Of a stretch of DNA of 10,940 nucleotides, positions 1 through 6,973 are shown piece after piece. The notes beneath the pieces are model-generated. The model searched no databases. It saw only the letters and a list, made by a program, of their open reading frames with translations, and was not told the DNA's origin. Source of the DNA: Planctomycetes bacterium UBA2386 (GTDB lineage Bacteria; Planctomycetota; UBA1135; UBA2386); the NCBI GenBank assembly GCA_002343845.1, contig DDSQ01000020.1:1740-12679 (forward strand), written 5' to 3'. Positions within the stretch are counted from its first letter, which is position 1. Each line of letters starts with the position of its first letter. The translations under genes were made by a program, and so were the position numbers.

Positions 1-117
1 GTTGGGCTCCGGCGGGAAGCGGGTGACGACGTGCTGCACCTTGCCGGCCTGCAGGTCCGCGCGGATGCGGTCGCGGATGAAGTCGGAAGCGGGGGCGGCG
101 TCGGGTGCGTTCGTCAT
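1..117 (-). CDS. glnS: Glutaminyl-tRNA synthetase, N-terminal fragment (runs off the left edge)
   Basis: The minus strand reads 39 codons from an ATG at 117 down to base 1, where the window cuts the gene at a codon boundary. The peptide starts MTNAPDAAPASDFIRDRI and ends TRFPPEPN. The pattern FIR-x6-DL-x2-GK followed by TRFPPEPN is the start of bacterial and eukaryotic glutaminyl-tRNA synthetases, just before the class I HIGH motif, which would fall outside the window. The enzyme charges tRNA-Gln with glutamine in the cytoplasm. TRFPPEPN with the preceding FIR block points to GlnRS rather than GluRS. The gene diverges from the iron-sulfur protein gene at 218, with a gap of about 100 bp. No clear Shine-Dalgarno sequence lies upstream of the ATG. 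Confidence 0.9.
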   Translation of the reverse strand, partial: MTNAPDAAPASDFIRDRIRADLQAGKVQHVVTRFPPEPN

Positions 118-202
118 CGGTCGTCGTTCGAGGGCAAGGACGATCGCGCCGCGGTCCGGTGAAAGCAACCGCGGCGGCCGTCGTGCCCGCCGACCGACTG
201 CG

Positions 203-208
203 TATGCT
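203..208 (+). promoter_or_regulatory. Candidate -10 element upstream of the iron-sulfur protein gene
   Basis: GTATGCT, with TATGCT at 203-208, resembles a -10 box with 4 of 6 matches to TATAAT. It sits 9 bases before the chosen ATG at 218, and no convincing -35 hexamer lies 16-18 bases upstream. If it is real, transcription would begin at about 215, giving an almost leaderless mRNA. That fits the absence of a Shine-Dalgarno sequence. This is a weak call from one short motif. Confidence 0.2.
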
Positions 209-217
209 CGCACCGCG

Positions 218-1831
218 ATGCCCGCCGGAACGATCCCCACGCCGCCGACTCCGACCGATCCGCTGGCGTCGCTGCCGCGCGCCGATCGGCACAAGCCGAG
301 GTGCGGCCCAGTGCGGCCGTCGAAGAACGGCCGGCGCCGCGCCTACGTGCTGATCGCCGTGCACGTGCTGATCGGCTTGCACATCTGGCACTGGCTCGCG
401 ACCGGATCGTCGCTGACGCCGCTCGAACCGTCCGAGGCGATGCAGACGGTGGAACTCGGCAAGCTCAACGCCGGCTTCCTGTTCTTCGCCGCGATGATCC
501 TGACCACGCTGGTGTTCGGCCGCTGGTTCTGCGGCTGGGCGTGCCACGTCGTGGCGCTGCAGGACATGTGCGCGTGGCTGCTCGGCAAGCTCGGGCTGCG
601 GCCGCGGCCGGTGCGGTCGCGCCTGCTGGTGTTGGCGCCGTGGGTGGTCGCCGGCCACATGTTCGCCTGGCCGATCGCCGAGCATCTGTTCGGGCTGCGC
701 ACACTGCCCTCACCGGCGAGCTGGGAACGGCATCTCACGACCCACGACCTGTGGGCGACGTTCCCCGGGCCGCTGATGGGGATCGGCACGCTCGTCGTCG
801 TCGGCTTCCTGATCGTGTGGTGGCTCGGGGCGAAGGGCTTCTGCTCGCATGGCTGCCCCTACGGCGCCTTCTTCGCGGTCGCCGACCGTTTCGCACCGCT
901 GCGCATCAAGGTCAGCGACGCCTGTGACGCGTGTGGCCACTGCACCAGCGTGTGCACGAGCAACGTGCGCGTGCACGAGGAGGTCGCCAAGCACAAGCAG
1001 ATCGTCGACCCCGCCTGCATGAAGTGCCTCGACTGCGTGTCGGTGTGTCCGAAGGACGCGCTGTCGGTCGGGTTCGCGATGCCGAAGCCCTTCGTGGTGA
1101 GCCAGCAGCGCATCCGCGCGCGCGCCGACTTCACCTGGCCCGAAGAAGTGCTGCTCGCGGTCGTGGCGCTGGTGAGCACGCAGTGGGTGTTCCGCGGCGC
1201 CTGGTTCGGCGACGGCATCCCGTTCCTGATGGCCGTTGGTCTTGGCGCCATCACCGCGGTGTTCACGCTGCTCGTCTGGCGGCTGCTGCGGCGGCCGGAC
1301 GTGACGTTCCAGCACTCCGCGTGGAAGGCCGGCGGCCGGTTCACGCGCGGGGGCCGTCTCGCGATGCTGGCGCTTGGCGCCTGGCTCGTGTTCAGCGCTC
1401 ACACGTTCGTCGTGCAGCGCCTGCTCGGCGTCGCCGAAGCGGCGGTGCACGACCCGGAACGGCGGCCGGTGCACGCGGCGTTCTACGAGACGCGCGTGGT
1501 GCCGCCGGCCGAACTGGAGGCGGTGCTCGCCGGGATCGATCGGTACCTCGCGTGGTCGATCTCCGACGAGCCCAAGCAACGCGAACTGCGGGCCCTCGTG
1601 CTGCGCGCGCTCGGACGGCACGTCGACGCCGAGCAGGAGCTGCTCGCGGCTGCCGGCAGCGACGTGCTGCGTTTCGACGAAGCGAACCTGGCGCTCGCCA
1701 GCTACCACATGGATCGCACGCGGCGGCGTTACGCCGATGCCGAGCGGCTCGTCGCCCACGTGCTGCAGCACGCGCCCCAGCATCCGATCGCCAGGTTGCT
1801 GGACGAGCAGCTGCGGTCGCTGCCGCGCTGA
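218..1831 (+). CDS. NosR/NapH/CcoG-type membrane 4Fe-4S protein with TPR-like C-terminal extension
   Basis: The protein has 537 residues. It starts with a basic, Pro-rich cytoplasmic stretch (1-42) and a first membrane segment (about 43-62). Next come a membrane segment ending in FCGWACH (Cys105, Cys109), segments at about 136-158 and 185-204, and FCSHGCPYGAF (Cys209, Cys213). Two ferredoxin motifs follow: Cys236-239-242-246, then Cys267-270-273-277 with the usual Pro278. Further membrane segments lie at about 309-326, 333-356 and 380-403. Paired CxxxC motifs next to a 2x[4Fe-4S] domain are characteristic of the membrane electron-transfer family that includes NosR, NapH and CcoG. The exact partner cannot be told. 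Residues about 430-537 look like helical TPR-type repeats, which those relatives usually lack. The first ferredoxin motif has Thr247 instead of the usual Pro. The start is the first ATG that avoids a long basic upstream reading; no SD is visible. The 3' end is partly duplicated at 6850-6931. Confidence 0.88.
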   Translation: MPAGTIPTPPTPTDPLASLPRADRHKPRCGPVRPSKNGRRRAYVLIAVHVLIGLHIWHWLATGSSLTPLEPSEAMQTVELGKLNAGFLFFAAMILTTLVFGRWFCGWACHVVALQDMCAWLLGKLGLRPRPVRSRLLVLAPWVVAGHMFAWPIAEHLFGLRTLPSPASWERHLTTHDLWATFPGPLMGIGTLVVVGFLIVWWLGAKGFCSHGCPYGAFFAVADRFAPLRIKVSDACDACGHCTSVCTSNVRVHEEVAKHKQIVDPACMKCLDCVSVCPKDALSVGFAMPKPFVVSQQRIRARADFTWPEEVLLAVVALVSTQWVFRGAWFGDGIPFLMAVGLGAITAVFTLLVWRLLRRPDVTFQHSAWKAGGRFTRGGRLAMLALGAWLVFSAHTFVVQRLLGVAEAAVHDPERRPVHAAFYETRVVPPAELEAVLAGIDRYLAWSISDEPKQRELRALVLRALGRHVDAEQELLAAAGSDVLRFDEANLALASYHMDRTRRRYADAERLVAHVLQHAPQHPIARLLDEQLRSLPR

Positions 1832-1837
1832 CGGCAG
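1820..1837 (+). terminator. Short hairpin over the stop codon of the iron-sulfur gene
   Basis: CTGCCG (1820-1825) and CGGCAG (1832-1837) form a perfect 6-bp stem around a 6-base loop that contains the TGA. No T run follows, so it is at best a weak terminator. It is listed because nothing else in the following gap resembles a transcript end. In the duplicated copy at 6850-6931 the stem is reduced to about 4 bp. Confidence 0.2.
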
Positions 1838-2004
1838 AACGCATGCGGTCGGGAGGAGGCGCGGTCCACGAATGCCGCGGCGACCGGGCAAGATCTGACT
1901 GCATCGTCGACGTACCCATGGGATGGCGAAGTCCCGATCGGAGCGACTTGACGAATGCGGGTCGGCTCGGCACGCTCCCCCTGTCTCGTCTGGCTGCGAA
2001 GAAG

Positions 2005-2010
2005 TAGAGT
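2005..2010 (+). promoter_or_regulatory. Candidate -10 element upstream of the SBBP-like secreted protein gene
   Basis: GTAGAGT, with TAGAGT at 2005-2010, lies in the 232-bp gap between the iron-sulfur gene and the secreted-protein gene, 54 bases before the first possible start. It resembles GTAGAAG in the candidate methionine-operon promoter. The best -35 at proper spacing is poor, and a good TTGACG at 1948-1953 is too far away. The rest of the gap (1832-2063) shows no gene or RNA that I recognise. Confidence 0.25.
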
Positions 2011-2063
2011 CTTGAGGACGCTCGGCGTTCCGTCGGGCGGGGACTGCGAACGCGCGGCCGCGA

Positions 2064-4505
2064 GTGCAGGTGAAGCATGAGTTCTCCCAGCTCCCAGCTC
2101 CCAGCTCCCGCGTAGCGATGTTGGCGATCGCCGCCGGCTTGGCCGCCGTCGTCACCAGCCCGCTGGCCGCGCAGGCGGTACCGCCACAGATGCGGTACTC
2201 GACGCACGACCAGACGCTGCCGATTCTCGGTGGTGGCGGCGAGCCCGTTCCGGGTGGCGACTTCTTCGAGTGGGCGGTCGACGCGAAGTCGCCTGGTGAC
2301 GGGCGGACCTACACCGTGAGCACGATCACGGTGCGGCAGGCCGGGTTCGGTAGCGTCTACTCGGGCTTCACGACGGACCCTGCCTTCGGCTTGCCTGGGT
2401 TCGTTCTCCCCGCGCCACTCCAGCGCCAAATCACGATCCTGCAGGTCACCGATGCGACGCAGGCAATCGTCGCGCAGAGGTACTTCTACGGTTTGACAGG
2501 ATCATCCGAGGATCCGGACTACAGCCGAGCGACCAACGCTCGTGCGATCTCCGTTTGGCCCGCGGTGGGCGGGGGCACGCGCGTGGCGATCTGCGGCGAG
2601 ACGTTCGACGAGCGTCTGCCCAATAGCCAGTCGCCTGGGTGGCCGACAGCGACTGGCCTCGCGAGTTCGGGCTTCTTCGCCGTGTTCGATGGCGCCGCGA
2701 ACCTGCAGTGGACCTATCACCTGTTCGGCGCCGCTGGCAGCGAGAACAGCATCGTGACCGACGTCAGCATCCGGACCGAGATGGTGGGCTCCGTGCTGTA
2801 CGACGTCGTCACCTACTGCGGCATCTCGTCGCAGGGCAACCCGGCGACCAACGGGTCGATGACGACAATCGCTCCTTTCGTGGCGCCGCCTGGAATCCCA
2901 GGCTGCACCGCACCGGCCGCCGGCAACACCAACAACGGCGTCGGCCAGTGGGATGGGTTCGTCGGCCGCGCTCGGCGACCGGTCGGCGGCGGAGCCATCC
3001 AGTCGGTGTTCCACTCCGTCGTCGGCGGCGTGCAGCAGGACGGCCTGTTCGGTCTGGCCGAGATCGATGTCGACCGCTTCGTCGTCGTTGGCTCGACGGG
3101 CGCGACCGGGACGGTCGGTGCAGGAGGTGCCTCGTTCCCCTTCCTGAGCCTGCCGGGCGGCGTCTGCCTGGTCGGAACCCCCCTGCTCTACACGATGGGC
3201 GTGATGATGGTCTTCGACGCCTCGACCGTCGCCGGGGGCAACCTGACGCTCGAGAGCACGCAGTGGTACGGCGCCATCCAACGCGTCGGCACGGGTAGCT
3301 CCGGCGTGCTCATCGAGACCAGGACCGTACTTCGGGACGTGATGGTGCAACCTGGCTACCTGGGGGGCCTGCCGCATTGCGTCGCCGTCGGCTCGACGAA
3401 CGACTCCATCTTGTTCAGCCAGTTCAGCAGTCTGGTCGCGGCTCCTCAAGCGACGTTCGGCGGCGGCGGCTCGGACGGCCTCATCGTCACCAGTTGGATC
3501 ACTCCGGGTGGTCAGACGACGATCGCGGGTTCGTATCGAGGTGGCGAGGGCTCTCAGTTCCTGACCGGTGTCGGCGGCTGGAACGAGTTCACGGACCAGT
3601 TCGTGGTCACGGGCGTCTTGGAAGGCCCCACGGTCAGGCAGATCGACATCGGCAACTACTACGTCGACACGAGCCGGGGGTCGCTCTACAAGTCGCTCGT
3701 CGGCATGCAGAGCGTGGAGGTCGGCGGCTCCGGCAGCGACTACCCCACCGCGATCGGAACAGCGAACGGCAGCAGTTCGTTCGCGGAGTTCGGACTCGGC
3801 AACCCGTCGGGCGGCGGCATCGCGGTCGACGACGAGGCGCGGGTCACCGTCGTCGGCACGACCGCGAGTTCGAACTACCCGGCGCCGACGGGCCGCCCCA
3901 AGACCGGTTTGGTCAACGACGCGGTGCGTTCGGTGTTCCACATGCTGCCACCGAACTCGGGGCGCACCGATGGCACCTACTCGGGGATCGGTGCGCCGCC
4001 GGTGACGTTTCCGCTGGCCGGGTTTCCTGGGGGCACGACGCCGCAATGCGCGCTGACGCCGTTCGGGTCGCAGGTTGGTCTGGCTCCGGCGCAGCTGCCC
4101 CGCATGCAGATCGACCTGGAAGGGCCGCCCGCACCGCCGCCGGCGATTCCTGGCGTGCCATCGGCGGGCAATCCGATCGCGCTGGTCGTGTCCCGGCCGC
4201 CGGTGGCGTCCGCACCTCCGATCACCGGTCAGGTGTCCGGCTGGCAGATCGACTTCCCGGGCTCGGGCCCTGGTCCGACGCTGCTGCCGAATGGGGTGGT
4301 CCTCTGGATGACCAACAGCCCCGCGTTCCTCGTGCACTTTTCTGGACCCGAAGCGACCCTGCGCGCCCAGTGGACGTTGCCAGCGGGGTCGTCGGCGACG
4401 GTCTCGATCCAGCTTGGCTGCGGCTTGCCGACGGCGACGACCTACGCCGGGTGCAGCGTGGCGACCGACTTCGTGGCGAGTCCGGCGTTGTGGTTCACCT
4501 TCTGA
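2064..4505 (+). CDS. Secreted SBBP-like beta-propeller protein
   Basis: The longest reading gives 813 residues from GTG 2064. A hydrophobic stretch (AMLAIAAGLAAVV) followed by SPLAAQA and then VPP is a Sec signal peptide, probably cleaved after Ala38. Several segments resemble SBBP propeller repeats: about 326-347, 425-444, 466-494, and most clearly 553-610, with GGSGSDYP followed by GIAVDDEARVTVVGTTAS. The region 645-710 is Pro-rich. The final ~95 residues, about 720-813, form a separate Gly/Pro-rich beta-type module with Cys786 and Cys797, likely a surface or secretion-related tail. No catalytic motif was seen, so the substrate or partner is unknown. The start is uncertain: GTG 2064 and GTG 2070 keep a basic n-region but lack a good SD, ATG 2118 gives a signal peptide with no positive charge, and the best-placed ATG (2077) is out of frame. 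The next gene also encodes a secreted propeller. Confidence 0.85.
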   Translation: MQVKHEFSQLPAPSSRVAMLAIAAGLAAVVTSPLAAQAVPPQMRYSTHDQTLPILGGGGEPVPGGDFFEWAVDAKSPGDGRTYTVSTITVRQAGFGSVYSGFTTDPAFGLPGFVLPAPLQRQITILQVTDATQAIVAQRYFYGLTGSSEDPDYSRATNARAISVWPAVGGGTRVAICGETFDERLPNSQSPGWPTATGLASSGFFAVFDGAANLQWTYHLFGAAGSENSIVTDVSIRTEMVGSVLYDVVTYCGISSQGNPATNGSMTTIAPFVAPPGIPGCTAPAAGNTNNGVGQWDGFVGRARRPVGGGAIQSVFHSVVGGVQQDGLFGLAEIDVDRFVVVGSTGATGTVGAGGASFPFLSLPGGVCLVGTPLLYTMGVMMVFDASTVAGGNLTLESTQWYGAIQRVGTGSSGVLIETRTVLRDVMVQPGYLGGLPHCVAVGSTNDSILFSQFSSLVAAPQATFGGGGSDGLIVTSWITPGGQTTIAGSYRGGEGSQFLTGVGGWNEFTDQFVVTGVLEGPTVRQIDIGNYYVDTSRGSLYKSLVGMQSVEVGGSGSDYPTAIGTANGSSSFAEFGLGNPSGGGIAVDDEARVTVVGTTASSNYPAPTGRPKTGLVNDAVRSVFHMLPPNSGRTDGTYSGIGAPPVTFPLAGFPGGTTPQCALTPFGSQVGLAPAQLPRMQIDLEGPPAPPPAIPGVPSAGNPIALVVSRPPVASAPPITGQVSGWQIDFPGSGPGPTLLPNGVVLWMTNSPAFLVHFSGPEATLRAQWTLPAGSSATVSIQLGCGLPTATTYAGCSVATDFVASPALWFTF
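2085..2109. repeat. Heptanucleotide tandem repeat (TCCCAGC x3.6) with minus-strand G-quadruplex motif
   Basis: TCCCAGC is repeated at 2085-2091, 2092-2098 and 2099-2105, followed by TCCC. Read on the minus strand this is four GGG tracts separated by AGCT, which satisfies the canonical G3-loop pattern. It lies inside the signal-peptide coding part of the secreted-protein gene, between the out-of-frame ATG 2077 and the in-frame ATG 2118. Because the unit is 7 bases long, gain or loss of a copy changes the frame. Confidence 0.9.
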
Positions 4506-4528
4506 ACCCATGGTGCTTCTGGCTCTTT

Positions 4529-4578
4529 CCGGTCGCGTTCGATCCGGCATCGCAGTGCGCGATGCCGGATCCGACCGG
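4529..4578 (+). terminator. Long hairpin between the two secreted-protein genes
   Basis: GATCCGGCATCGC (4541-4553) and GCGATGCCGGATC (4559-4571) form a perfect 13-bp stem with a 5-base loop. An outer 7-bp stem, CCGGTCG (4529-4535) with CGACCGG (4572-4578), stacks below it after a 5-base bulge on the 5' side. It starts 24 bases after the stop codon of the first gene and ends 22 bases before the SD of the next. A T run is absent, so it may be a weak or factor-assisted terminator, an mRNA-stabilising 3' structure, or a binding palindrome. Confidence 0.6.
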
Positions 4579-4600
4579 CGTGGCTCCCGATCCCATCCAC

Positions 4601-4605
4601 GGAGG
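4601..4605 (+). promoter_or_regulatory. Ribosome-binding site fixing the start of the RCC1-like gene
   Basis: GGAGG ends 6 bases before GTG 4612. The frame stays open upstream to 4414, inside the previous gene. This SD, together with the signal peptide that begins directly after it, sets the true start at 4612. Confidence 0.85.
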
Positions 4606-4611
4606 CGTACG

Positions 4612-6846
4612 GTGAAGACGGTCGTTCCTGATGCACTCGGTGTCGCGTTGTGCTTCGTCGTGGCGAGCGCGGCGTCGGCGCAGAGCTACGTCTGTGCCTG
4701 GGGCAGAGTGTGCTTCGATTCGCGCGCGATGGACACGCCCTGCGTCAAGGTCGTGGCTGCGGGCTACAACACATGCACCCTGCACGCGGACGGCGCCATC
4801 TACATGCAGGGCGCGAGTGGGCCCGAACGCCACGGCGTGGTGCCGCCACCGCCGCCGGGCAGGCGCTACGTCGACATGCACTTCGGCAGCTTCGGCCTCG
4901 GCCTGCTCGACGATGGCAACCTGGTCGGTTGGGGGACGATGCCCGGCACCTTGGCGTACGGCGTGATCCCGATTCCGCCGCTGCCTCCGGGGCTGCGCTA
5001 CACCCGCATGGCGGCGGGCTTGCACGGGATCGCCGAGCGCTCCGACGGGTCGTTCGTGACGTGGGGCCCGAACCAATTCGGGCAAGGCAACCTGCCAGCA
5101 CTCCCGCCAGGGACCACGGTCACGCAGTTCGACGCGATGGTGAACCACAGTGCGATGCTGCTGTCGGACGGGTCGCTCGTGATGTGGGGCGCCAACACGT
5201 ATGGCCAGTGCAATGTGCCGCCGCTGCCGCCGGGCGTTCGATACCAGTTCTTCGAGCTGGGACCCCGACACACGCTGGCGCTGCGCAGCGACGGGGAGAT
5301 CGTGGCCTTCGGCAACAACACGTCGGGGGAGTGCAACGTGCCGCCGTTGCCCGCGGGTGTCCGGTACGTCACCTGCTCGGCGGGCGGGATGTCTCACAGC
5401 TACTTCAGCGTCGCGGCGCGGTCCGACGGCGCGCTCGTCGCCTGGGGCAACAACGGCCTCGGGCAGTGCAACGTGCCGGCGCTGCCGGCTGGCATTCGCT
5501 GCCGGCAACTGGCGGCGGGCGGGTATCACGGGCTCGCCCTGCTTGCTGACGGAACCCTGATGACCTGGGGCGATTCGCTCAACTACCCGACCGGTGTGCC
5601 GGCACTGCCCTCGGGCGGATCGGGACCGGCGGTTCGGTTCGCGGATGCAAGCTTGGGTTTGTTCCACACGGTGGTTGCACAGACCGATGGCGCGATTCGA
5701 GCATTCGGCGAGGACAACATAGGACTCTTGAACGTACCGGCATTGTCGCCGAGCGACCGAGCCGTCAAGGTCCGTGCGGACGCCCATCACAGTGCAGCCG
5801 TGCTGCGTGACGGGCGAATCATCGCCTGGGAGATCAACGGCGGTGGCCAGTGCAACGTGCCGTCGCTACCGCGGGGCACGACCTACTTCGATGTCGTGCT
5901 TGGACCTGGGCATACGGTCGCTCTGCGATCCGATGGCGAAGCCCTTGCGTTCGGCTGGCCAACGCTCTCACAAACGACGATCCCGCTGCGTCCGCCCGGC
6001 GTTTCCTTCGTCGCGGCGGACGCCCACTACGGCAAGAACTTCCTGGTGCAGTCCGACGGCAACATCGCCGTCTCTGGAGCGGCAACAGGTGCCGTTCCGC
6101 CGCCGCCGCCGCCGGCCGGTCTCCGCTACGTCGCCGTGGCGACGGGAAGCTCAATGGACGCCAACGTCGCCCTGCGGTCGGACGGTGAGGCGATCCTCTG
6201 GAACCACGCCGGTGGTCCAACCTTGATCTGGTCGCCGGTCCCCCCATTGCCCTTCGGGGTCGTCTACGTCGAGGTGTCGGGGCGCGCGACCCACTTCGTG
6301 CTGCGCCGATCGGATGGCCAGGTGACGATGTGCGGCAATGTGGGGGACAACTACGAGTTCGTCAGCTTCGTGCCCCCGCTCGCGCCCGGAACGAGCTACG
6401 TGCAGGTCTCGTCGTATGCCGACGTATCCCTCGGCCGCGTCGGCCCGACCACGACCTACGTCTCCTTCGCCCAGGGCTGCGCCGGCTCGCGCCCGCCGAC
6501 GCGCCTCGTGCCGCGCGAGACGCCGCGCATCGGCCGCAACCTGCAGGTGACGCTGTTCGACCTGCCGGCCAACGTCGCGCTCCTGGCGATGGGATTCCAG
6601 CGGACCTCGCCGCTGTCGCTCGCCTCGCTCGGCATGCCGGGTTGCGACCTGCACATCAGCGTCGATGCGACGGCCGGTCTCTCGGGGCAGCAGAATCAGG
6701 CCCAGTGGTCGCTGCCGATCCCGGATTTGCCGAGCCTCGTCGGGCTGCGCTTCTACAACCAGGCGCTCGTGCTCGACCCGAACGCCGGCAACGGGCTTGG
6801 CGCCGTCCTCTCGGACGCCGCAGAAGGCGTGATCGGCTATCCGTGA
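4612..6846 (+). CDS. Secreted RCC1-like double beta-propeller protein
   Basis: The protein has 744 residues from GTG 4612. A Sec signal peptide (VKTVVPDALGVALCFVVASA followed by ASA) is probably cleaved before Gln24. Residues about 27-611 form 14 successive units of 41-46 residues. The pattern is WG-N-x2-GQCNVPxLPxG, then a beta stretch, then AG-x2-H-x-ALRSDG, as in RCC1-type propeller repeats. Good copies start near residues 148, 189, 230, 275 and 403. Units 2, 8 and 11-14 are degenerate. Fourteen units would fit two seven-bladed propellers. A C-terminal module (about 615-744) with GCAG, PRIG and PGCDL motifs and Cys623 and Cys678 resembles tails common on secreted planctomycete proteins. 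In bacteria such repeats usually mediate binding, and no enzyme motif was seen. It follows another secreted propeller gene and has its own SD. Its stop is 3 bases before an orphan gene fragment. Confidence 0.88.
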   Translation: MKTVVPDALGVALCFVVASAASAQSYVCAWGRVCFDSRAMDTPCVKVVAAGYNTCTLHADGAIYMQGASGPERHGVVPPPPPGRRYVDMHFGSFGLGLLDDGNLVGWGTMPGTLAYGVIPIPPLPPGLRYTRMAAGLHGIAERSDGSFVTWGPNQFGQGNLPALPPGTTVTQFDAMVNHSAMLLSDGSLVMWGANTYGQCNVPPLPPGVRYQFFELGPRHTLALRSDGEIVAFGNNTSGECNVPPLPAGVRYVTCSAGGMSHSYFSVAARSDGALVAWGNNGLGQCNVPALPAGIRCRQLAAGGYHGLALLADGTLMTWGDSLNYPTGVPALPSGGSGPAVRFADASLGLFHTVVAQTDGAIRAFGEDNIGLLNVPALSPSDRAVKVRADAHHSAAVLRDGRIIAWEINGGGQCNVPSLPRGTTYFDVVLGPGHTVALRSDGEALAFGWPTLSQTTIPLRPPGVSFVAADAHYGKNFLVQSDGNIAVSGAATGAVPPPPPPAGLRYVAVATGSSMDANVALRSDGEAILWNHAGGPTLIWSPVPPLPFGVVYVEVSGRATHFVLRRSDGQVTMCGNVGDNYEFVSFVPPLAPGTSYVQVSSYADVSLGRVGPTTTYVSFAQGCAGSRPPTRLVPRETPRIGRNLQVTLFDLPANVALLAMGFQRTSPLSLASLGMPGCDLHISVDATAGLSGQQNQAQWSLPIPDLPSLVGLRFYNQALVLDPNAGNGLGAVLSDAAEGVIGYP

Positions 6847-6849
6847 TCG

Positions 6850-6931
6850 GGCCATGTGCTGCGGCACGCGTCCCAGCACCCGGTCGCCCGGCTGCTGGAC
6901 GAGCAGCTGCGGTCGCTGCCGCGCTGACGGC
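6850..6931 (+). pseudogene. Orphan 3' fragment of a paralogue of the iron-sulfur protein gene
   Basis: Positions 6850-6931 align without gaps to 1754-1835, the last 25 codons, stop and 4 following bases of the iron-sulfur protein gene. There are 8 mismatches in 82 bases, and the last 39 bases are identical. Translated, the fragment reads GHVLRHASQHPVARLLDEQL and then RSLPR-stop, against AHVLQHAPQHPIARLLDEQL in the intact gene. Four of the 8 changes are synonymous, and there is no frameshift or internal stop. The fragment has no start codon or SD of its own. It follows the RCC1-like gene's TGA in the same frame, so readthrough would append it. It is most likely the remains of a duplicated gene whose 5' part was lost or replaced. 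Its end abuts the methionine-operon promoter candidate. Confidence 0.85.
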
Positions 6932-6961
6932 TTGACGGCCGGCGCCGTGTCGCGGTAGAAG
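6932..6961 (+). promoter_or_regulatory. Candidate sigma-70-type promoter of the methionine operon
   Basis: TTGACG (6932-6937, 5 of 6 matches to consensus) and TAGAAG (6956-6961, 4 of 6) are separated by 18 bases. Transcription would start near 6968, six bases before the first base-paired position of the riboswitch, which is the expected geometry. The -35 lies immediately after the orphan gene fragment. Confidence 0.55.
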
Positions 6962-6973
6962 GCCGCGCGACAA

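Noticed and set aside
1948..1953. TTGACG as the -35 box for the SBBP-like gene
   Set aside because: No acceptable -10 lies 16-19 bases downstream; the nearest candidate is at 2005.
1875..1960. Possible structured RNA or riboswitch upstream of the SBBP-like gene
   Set aside because: It was compared from memory with the c-di-GMP riboswitch pattern. No conserved core was found.
710..2155. Long minus-strand reading frame of 481 codons opposite the iron-sulfur gene
   Set aside because: It is rich in Arg, His, Pro and Gln with no domain motif, and it lies opposite a gene with clear Fe-S motifs. This is typical of an antisense frame in high-GC DNA.
2502..4550. Minus-strand reading frame of 682 codons opposite the SBBP-like gene
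   Set aside because: Arg/Asp/His-rich low-complexity translation, no signal or motif, and it covers the intergenic hairpin. It is a compositional shadow of the plus-strand gene.
4414..4611. N-terminal extension of the RCC1-like protein into the previous gene
   Set aside because: It overlaps the conserved end of the SBBP-like gene and would bury the signal peptide. The SD at 4601-4605 marks GTG 4612.
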